A DNA stretch of 64,000 nt, from NCBI RefSeq assembly GCF_027853915.1, contig NZ_JAQGLA010000033.1, positions 1 to 64,000 on the forward strand, in the 5' to 3' direction. The stretch's first letter is position 1. Every line of letters begins with the position of its first letter. The position numbers and the translations under genes are program-made. Positions 59,559 to 64,000 of the stretch are shown here, piece by piece. The notes under the pieces were generated by a model. It did not search any database and was not told the DNA's origin. It saw nothing but the letters and a program-made list of their open reading frames with translations. The stretch comes from Saccharopolyspora oryzae. GTDB taxonomy: Bacteria; Actinomycetota; Actinomycetes; Mycobacteriales; Pseudonocardiaceae.

Positions 59559-60896
59559 ATGGCCGACCGATACCAGCAGTTCACCTCGTCCGCGCTCGGG
59601 CGGCAGGTCGCCAAGCGACTCGGCCTGCCCGCGCCGACGCCGCTGCGCCGCTACCGCCCGGGCGATCCGGTGGTCGCCGGCCCGGTGCTGCTCGGCGCCG
59701 CTCCCGGATCCCGGCTCGGCGACGCGATCTCGGCCGTCACCAAGGGGATCCAGGCCCAGGTCCACCGGACGCCTGCCGACGGCGAGCGCTACGCGGCGCT
59801 GGTCTTCGACGCGACCGGGATCCGCAGCAGCGAGCAGCTGCACGAGCTGTACGAGTTCTTCGGCCCGACGATCCGGCAGACCGACCGCTGCGGCCGGGTG
59901 GTCGTGCTCGGCACACCGCCGGAGAGCATCAGCGATCGGCGGGAAGCCACCGCGCAGCGCGCGCTCGAAGGTTTCGTCCGCTCCGCGGGCAAGGAGCTCA
60001 AGCGCGGTGCGACAGCCCAGCTGGTCTACGTCGCCGAAGGAGCCGAAGGCGCGCTGGAATCCACCCTGCGCTTCGTGCTCTCGGCGAAGTCCGCCTACGT
60101 GTCCGCGCAGGTGGTGCGGGTCGGGCAGGCCGAGATCCCGGACGTGGACTGGGAGAAGCCGCTGCAGGACAAGATCGCGCTGGTCACCGGCGCATCGCGG
60201 GGCATCGGCGAGGCCATCGCGGAAACCCTGGCGCGCGACGGGGCGCACGTGGTCTGCCTGGACGTGCCCGCGCAGGGCGGCGACCTCGCCGCGGTCGCCA
60301 ACCGCATCGGCGGCTCGACGCTCCAGCTCGACATCACCGCCGAGGACGCGCCGCAGCGGATCGCGGACCACTTCGCGCAGCGGCACGGCGGACTGGACGT
60401 CGTCGTGCACAACGCGGGCATCACCCGCGACAAGACGATCGGCCGGATGTCCCGGCAGCAGTGGGACGCGGTGCTCGCGGTGAACCTGACCTCGCAGGAG
60501 CGGATCGACGAGCACCTGCTCGCCGACGGTTCCCCGCTGCGGCCGGGCGGGCGGATCATCGGCGTGTCGTCGATGAGCGGCATCGCGGGCAACGTCGGGC
60601 AGGGCAACTACGCGGCGTCCAAGGCCGGGGTGATCGGGCACGTGCAGTCCTTCGCGCCGGTCGCGGCCGAGCGCGGGGTCACCATCAACGCGGTCGCCCC
60701 CGGGTTCATCGAAACCCGGATGACGGCGGCGATCCCGCTGTTCGTGCGCGAAGCGGGACGCCGGATGAACAGCATGTCCCAGGGCGGCCAGCCGGTGGAC
60801 GTGGCCGAAACCATCGCCTGGTACGCGAATCCGGCGTCGGCCGGGGTGAACGGCAACGTCGTGCGCGTGTGCGGGCAGAGCCTGCTGGGCGCGTGA
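59559..60896 (+). CDS. fabG: High-molecular-weight 3-oxoacyl-ACP reductase (FabG4-like)
   Basis: This is a 445-residue two-domain ketoacyl reductase. Residues 1-~195 are an N-terminal flavodoxin/Rossmann-like domain without active site. Residues ~205-445 are a short-chain dehydrogenase: VTGASRGIGEA (near 208), VVHNAGITRDKTI, Ser in GVSSMSGIAG, and Tyr/Lys in GNYAASKAGV. Length and domain order match HMwFabG (FabG4) of mycobacteria, which reduces 3-oxoacyl-CoA or -ACP with NADH. ATG 59559 follows GGGAGAG. It is followed by the MaoC gene 24 bp later. Confidence 0.94.
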   Translation: MADRYQQFTSSALGRQVAKRLGLPAPTPLRRYRPGDPVVAGPVLLGAAPGSRLGDAISAVTKGIQAQVHRTPADGERYAALVFDATGIRSSEQLHELYEFFGPTIRQTDRCGRVVVLGTPPESISDRREATAQRALEGFVRSAGKELKRGATAQLVYVAEGAEGALESTLRFVLSAKSAYVSAQVVRVGQAEIPDVDWEKPLQDKIALVTGASRGIGEAIAETLARDGAHVVCLDVPAQGGDLAAVANRIGGSTLQLDITAEDAPQRIADHFAQRHGGLDVVVHNAGITRDKTIGRMSRQQWDAVLAVNLTSQERIDEHLLADGSPLRPGGRIIGVSSMSGIAGNVGQGNYAASKAGVIGHVQSFAPVAAERGVTINAVAPGFIETRMTAAIPLFVREAGRRMNSMSQGGQPVDVAETIAWYANPASAGVNGNVVRVCGQSLLGA

Positions 60897-60920
60897 GCGG
60901 TCGACGGAACGGAACAGCCA

Positions 60921-61751
60921 ATGCCTGAAGTGAGCACCGCACCTTCCCTCTCCGCGCTGTACGCGAAGGCCGTCGCGACCGGTCCGCTGCGCCGCGGCGA
61001 CCAACTGCCGGACACCGAGTACGTGCGGCGGGACATCGCGATCGACCGCGACCACCTCGCCGAGTACGACCGGGTGTGCGGGTTCGGGCTGCGCGACGAG
61101 CTGCCGATCACCTACCCGCACGTGCTGTCGTTCGGCCTGTCGGTGCAGCTGATGACCGATCCCGGGTTCCCGTTCCCGCTGGTCGGACTGGTGCACGTGG
61201 CCAACAGCATCCGGCAGGAGCGGCCGCTGCTGGTGACCGACGAGCTGACCCAGCGGGTGCGCCTGGCCGACCTGCGCCCGCACCCGAAGGGCCGGCAGTT
61301 CGACGTGATCACCGAGACCGAGGTCGCCGGCGAGGTGGTGTGGCGGGAGACCAGCACCTACCTGCGCCGGGGCGGGAAGTCCGAGGACTCGACCGGGCAG
61401 CGCGCGACCGACCTGGCGGGGGAGCCGACCGCGACGTGGCGGGTGCCCGGCGACACCGGACGCCGGTACGCGGCGGTGTCCGGCGACCGCAACCCGATCC
61501 ACCTGAACTCCTTGGCGGCCAAGGCCTTCGGCTTCCCCCGGGCGATCGCCCACGGCATGTGGTCCGAGGCCCGCTGCCTCGCGGCCTTCGCGGAGCGCCT
61601 CCCCGATCAGTGCACAGTGGACGTCGAGTTCCGCAAACCGCTGCTACTTCCCTCCGCAGTGGACTTCGCGGCCCGCCGCGAGGAGTCCGACTGGACCTTC
61701 GCCCTCCGCTCCCGCTCCGGCAAACCCCACCTCCTCGGCTCGATCCGCTGA
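60921..61751 (+). CDS. MaoC-like 3-hydroxyacyl-thioester dehydratase (HtdX-like)
   Basis: This is a 276-residue double-hotdog hydratase. The N-terminal hotdog half lacks the active site; the C-terminal half has the hydratase-2 motif YAAVSGDRNPIHLN (near residues 184-197) with Asp and His, then FGFPRAIAHGMWSEA. Its place after FabG4 matches htdX of mycobacteria. It should hydrate or dehydrate enoyl/3-hydroxyacyl thioesters with the adjacent reductase and thiolase. Confidence 0.92.
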   Translation: MPEVSTAPSLSALYAKAVATGPLRRGDQLPDTEYVRRDIAIDRDHLAEYDRVCGFGLRDELPITYPHVLSFGLSVQLMTDPGFPFPLVGLVHVANSIRQERPLLVTDELTQRVRLADLRPHPKGRQFDVITETEVAGEVVWRETSTYLRRGGKSEDSTGQRATDLAGEPTATWRVPGDTGRRYAAVSGDRNPIHLNSLAAKAFGFPRAIAHGMWSEARCLAAFAERLPDQCTVDVEFRKPLLLPSAVDFAARREESDWTFALRSRSGKPHLLGSIR

Positions 61752-61805
61752 CCACCCCGCGCAAGCGACGCCGGCGCCCTCCACCGGGGGTTCCGTCCCC
61801 ACTCA

Positions 61806-61900
61806 CCGCAAATTCAATGGAAATCAGACGTCCGATTTCCATTGAATTTGCGGAAGTTCTCCACAACCAAGACGACTTGTCCACAAGCGTCGGCGTGTCA
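61806..61900 (-). repeat. DnaA-box/palindrome repeat, copy 3
   Basis: In the opposite orientation to copies 1 and 2: the inverted repeat is 61806-61853, a degenerate box TTCTCCACA is at 61857-61865 and a perfect TTGTCCACA is at 61877-61885, 20 bp apart. GCGTCGGCGTGTC follows, as in copy 1. It is 54 bp after the MaoC stop. Confidence 0.82.
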
Positions 61901-61941
61901 GGCACCAGGTTCCCGACACGCCGGGCCCCGACACGCCGTGG

Positions 61942-62080
61942 GACCACAGTTTCAATTGAAACTGCGGTCCGCCGCGGGTGGGGTCTGCAGTTTCAATTGA
62001 AACTGCAGAATGCCGGTGGCGGCGTGTCGGGATCCGACACGCCGATGGGACGCGAGTTGAAATTGGACGTGCGATTTCAA
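61942..62080. repeat. Cluster of four inverted repeats between MaoC and TetR genes
   Basis: Palindromes lie at 61942-61967 (CAGTTTCAATTGAAACTG core), 61984-62009 (26 bp perfect, same core), 62020-62044 (CGGCGTGTCGG-GAT-CCGACACGCCG) and 62057-62080 (TTGAAAT...ATTTCAA). The cores resemble the palindrome half of the DnaA-box repeat. They may end the convergent MaoC and TetR transcripts. Confidence 0.75.
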
Positions 62081-62097
62081 GGGAAGTTGCGGCGAGG

Positions 62098-62745
62098 TCA
62101 GGAGTTCGGGGTCCAGGAGCGGCCTTCGACGAGGTCGCTGAAGCCCATCCAGACCATGTTCATCAGGCGCATCGCCATGCCGTCGGCGGTGTGCTCCGGC
62201 TTGTCGAACCACCACTCCACCAGCGCCTCGCCGGCTCCGACGAGCGCCGCCGCGAACGGCTCGGTCTGCTCCGCCTGCATCGGCTGGGCCGAGTCCTCCG
62301 TCGCGCGCGCCAGCAGCACCGCGATCAGGTTCGTCGCCCGCTCCCGCCACTCGGAGAGCTCGGCGACGAACGGTTCGCCCTGCACGTTCGCCCGGCGGTA
62401 CAGCACCGCCCAGCCCGCCTGGTTGGCCTGCACGTACTCGAAGAACACCAGCAGTCCGCGCCACAGCTGGTCGGCCGGGGGCAGCCCGGCTTCCACCGCG
62501 GTTCCGATGGCCTCGATCAGCCGCTCGGCCTCGCGGCGGATGCAGGCGACGAACAGTTCGTCCTTGGTGCCGAGGTAGGCGTAGAGCATCGGCTTGGAGA
62601 TGCCCGCGACCTCGGAGATCTCGTCCATCGACGCGGCGTGGAAGCCGTGCGCGGCGAACACCTCCACCGCGGCGTCCAGGATCTGCCGCTCGCGGACCGC
62701 CCTGGGCAGGCGTCGCGATCGGGGGCGGCCGTTGTCCTGAACCAT
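62098..62745 (-). CDS. TetR-family regulator of the lipid genes
   Basis: This is a 215-residue regulator. The HTH is RERQILDAAVEVFAAHGFHAASMDEISEVAGISKPMLYAYLGTKDELF (residues ~18-66). The C-terminal domain is of the long-chain acyl-CoA-sensing type in appearance. ATG 62745 follows GGAGAGG. A TACTCGCGAGTA palindrome lies between it and the divergent SCP2 gene, and a sister site between thiolase and fabG. It likely represses all of these genes and itself, as regulators in the mycobacterial Rv0238 neighbourhood are thought to do. Confidence 0.9.
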   Translation of the reverse strand: MVQDNGRPRSRRLPRAVRERQILDAAVEVFAAHGFHAASMDEISEVAGISKPMLYAYLGTKDELFVACIRREAERLIEAIGTAVEAGLPPADQLWRGLLVFFEYVQANQAGWAVLYRRANVQGEPFVAELSEWRERATNLIAVLLARATEDSAQPMQAEQTEPFAAALVGAGEALVEWWFDKPEHTADGMAMRLMNMVWMGFSDLVEGRSWTPNS

Positions 62746-62835
62746 GTCACCTCTCCGCTGGTCCCTGCTCCCGGTCAGGCTAGATCAAAACCGGTCGTCG
62801 CAGGTCGCTTGCCTTCGAACCTACTCGAACGTAGT

Positions 62836-62855
62836 CTTACTCGCGAGTAGGTAAG
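62836..62855. promoter_or_regulatory. Probable TetR operator (site 2)
   Basis: CTTACTCGCGAGTAGGTAAG holds the perfect 12-bp palindrome TACTCGCGAGTA (62838-62849). It shares the core and the right flank with site 1 at 59500. A half-site CCTACTCGAACGTAG lies just to the left. Confidence 0.75.
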
Positions 62856-62874
62856 CGCGTTGGAGGTGGCAACG

Positions 62875-63411
62875 ATGCCAGAGACCGATCCGATCGCCGC
62901 ACTCGGCGAGGTCGACCCGAAGAAGATCAGCAAGGACGAGTTCGTCGCCCTGCTGGAAGCCGCCTCCGAGATCGCCGGCAACGACGAGGTGGACCTCAGC
63001 GCGCTGCGCCCGGAGCAGTTCGCGCGGCTGATCTCCCGCGCCTCCGACGAACAGCTCGAAGCCGTGATGGCCCGCCCGGAACTGCGCGAAGGCATCCTCG
63101 ACGAGGTCTTCCGGCGGATGGGCGAGCACTACAAGGCGGGCAACCACGAAGCCGTGGTGCGCTGGCGGATCGGCACCGACGACGACCTGCTGCGCTACGA
63201 GTGCGTGCTGGCCGACGGCAAGTGCGAGGTCAGCAAGGACCCGAAGCACGAGCCGCGGGTGACCATCACGGTCGCACCGGCCGAATTCCTCAAGCTGGCC
63301 TCCAGCAACGCATCCGCCCCGATGCTGTTCATGAAGGGCAAGCTCAAGGTCGCAGGCGACCTCGGCTTCGCCGCCGGCCTCACCAAGCTCTTCCAGATCC
63401 CCAAGGCTTGA
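62875..63411 (+). CDS. SCP2 sterol-carrier-domain protein
   Basis: This is a 178-residue protein. Residues ~15-75 are helical; residues ~80-175 form the SCP2 lipid-binding fold (VRWRIGTDDDLLRYECVLADGKCEV, then EPRVTITVAPAEFLKLASSNASAPMLFMKGKLKVAGDLGFAAGLTKLF, the usual GKLKVxGD-A pattern). ATG 62875 follows GGAGGTGG. It probably binds acyl-CoA or a sterol-like lipid in the cytoplasm. It is transcribed with the acyl-CoA dehydrogenase 29 bp downstream. Confidence 0.9.
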   Translation: MPETDPIAALGEVDPKKISKDEFVALLEAASEIAGNDEVDLSALRPEQFARLISRASDEQLEAVMARPELREGILDEVFRRMGEHYKAGNHEAVVRWRIGTDDDLLRYECVLADGKCEVSKDPKHEPRVTITVAPAEFLKLASSNASAPMLFMKGKLKVAGDLGFAAGLTKLFQIPKA

Positions 63412-63440
63412 CAGTCCGAGACCTCGCAGAGAAACGGAAG

Positions 63441-64000
63441 ATGATGAGTTTTTCCCTGGAGCTGAGCGAGGAGCAGCAGGAGCTGCGGGACTGGGTGCGA
63501 GGCTTCGCCGAGAAGACCATCCGCCCAGCCGCGCGCGAGTGGGACGAGCGCGAGGAAACGCCGTGGCCGATCATCCAGGAGGCGGCCAAGGTCGGCCTCT
63601 ACGGCTTCGAAGCGGTGGCCACGTTCTGGGCCGATGACACCGGTCTGTCGCTGCCGATCGCCAACGAGGAGCTGTTCTGGGGCGACGGCGGCATCGGCAT
63701 GGCGATCTTCGGCACCACCCTCGCGGTGGCCGGGATCTTCGCCGCGGGCACCCCCGACCAGCTCGCCGAATGGGTCCCGCAGTGCTACGGCGACGCCGAC
63801 GACCCGAAGGTGGCGGCCTTCTGCTCGTCGGAGCCCGGGGCCGGTTCCGACGTCTCGGCGATGCGCACCCGCGCGGTCTACGACGAGGCCACCGACGAGT
63901 GGGTGCTCAACGGCCAGAAGGCCTGGGCGACCAACGGCGGCATCGCCAACGTCCACGTGGTGCAGGCGGTCGTGGACCCGGAGCTGGGCTCGCGCGGCCA
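63441..64000 (+). CDS. Acyl-CoA dehydrogenase (partial, cut by window end)
   Basis: The first ~186 residues of an FAD-dependent acyl-CoA dehydrogenase are present. The N-terminal helical domain is LSEEQQELRDWVRGFAEKTIRPAAREWD; the middle beta domain has AAFCSSEPGAGSDVSAMRTRAV and DEWVLNGQKAWATNGGIANVHVV, the flavin and substrate loop signature. The catalytic Glu lies beyond the window. It may start at 63441 or at the next ATG (63444). It belongs to the same unit as the SCP2 gene and introduces the double bond hydrated by MaoC. Confidence 0.94.
   Translation, partial: MMSFSLELSEEQQELRDWVRGFAEKTIRPAAREWDEREETPWPIIQEAAKVGLYGFEAVATFWADDTGLSLPIANEELFWGDGGIGMAIFGTTLAVAGIFAAGTPDQLAEWVPQCYGDADDPKVAAFCSSEPGAGSDVSAMRTRAVYDEATDEWVLNGQKAWATNGGIANVHVVQAVVDPELGSRG

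Overview
The window is high-GC DNA with almost complete G/C at third codon positions. Its gene families (XRE/DUF5753-DUF397 pairs, type VII secretion WXG100, EspG and PPE-like genes, a SARP/BTAD regulator, ROK and VanW proteins, GTP-type PEP carboxykinase) point to an actinobacterium, most likely a Pseudonocardiaceae member such as Saccharopolyspora. The genus is inference from gene content. I see no rRNA, tRNA, CRISPR array, transposase or phage gene.

Layout. 1-8 kb: a sensor histidine kinase, a dynamin / GrpE-like / dynamin membrane-remodelling cluster, a membrane protein, an XRE-DUF397 pair and small proteins. 8-13.6 kb: a DUF6802 protein, pckG with strong tandem terminators, and a divergent flavin monooxygenase/TetR pair. 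13.6-18 kb: a sugar ABC importer (two permeases and a lipoprotein, no ATPase) divergent from its ROK regulator. 18-36.6 kb: about 18 kb all on the minus strand, with a small helical protein, a PPE-like protein, EspG, an EspC-like substrate with YxxxD, an EspL/YbaB-like protein, and four tandem large effectors. All four effectors start with the same ~250-residue WXG module and end in unrelated C-terminal domains: a PARP-like ART fold (proposed), a His/Cys 'lonely-Cys'-like domain, an RHS protein with a scabin-like QxE ADP-ribosyltransferase, and an RHS protein with a bacterial EndoU nuclease. A SARP regulator (36771) is divergent from this block. The shared promoter carries three direct repeats at exact 11-bp spacing, the hallmark of SARP binding. 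No ESX core genes (EccB/C/D/E, MycP) lie here, so the secretion machine must be encoded elsewhere. Most effectors lack a neighbouring immunity gene.

38.9-58.2 kb: housekeeping and envelope genes. These are an SGNH hydrolase, a beta-helix-like membrane protein, a polar amino-acid ABC operon with an internal 16-bp hairpin, a secreted EEP-family protein, VanW, a GroES-like protein, a thioredoxin-NHL protein, MarR/DoxX, GntR/membrane protein, a YunG-like protein coupled to a 28-residue ORF, an AAA ATPase, a CoA transferase and a methyltransferase. 58.2-64 kb: a lipid-metabolism island matching the mycobacterial fadA2-fabG4-htdX order, then a TetR regulator, an SCP2 protein and an acyl-CoA dehydrogenase cut by the window end. 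A shared TACYCGCGRGTA palindrome in two divergent promoters ties this island together.

Two dispersed repeat families stand out between genes. One (three copies: window start, 42.5 kb, 61.8 kb) pairs two TTGTCCACA-like DnaA boxes 20-21 bp apart with a long palindrome. The other (3.45, 6.2, 57.3 kb) is a GTGAGYACTTTG hairpin; one copy supplies the last codons and stop of the CoA-transferase gene.
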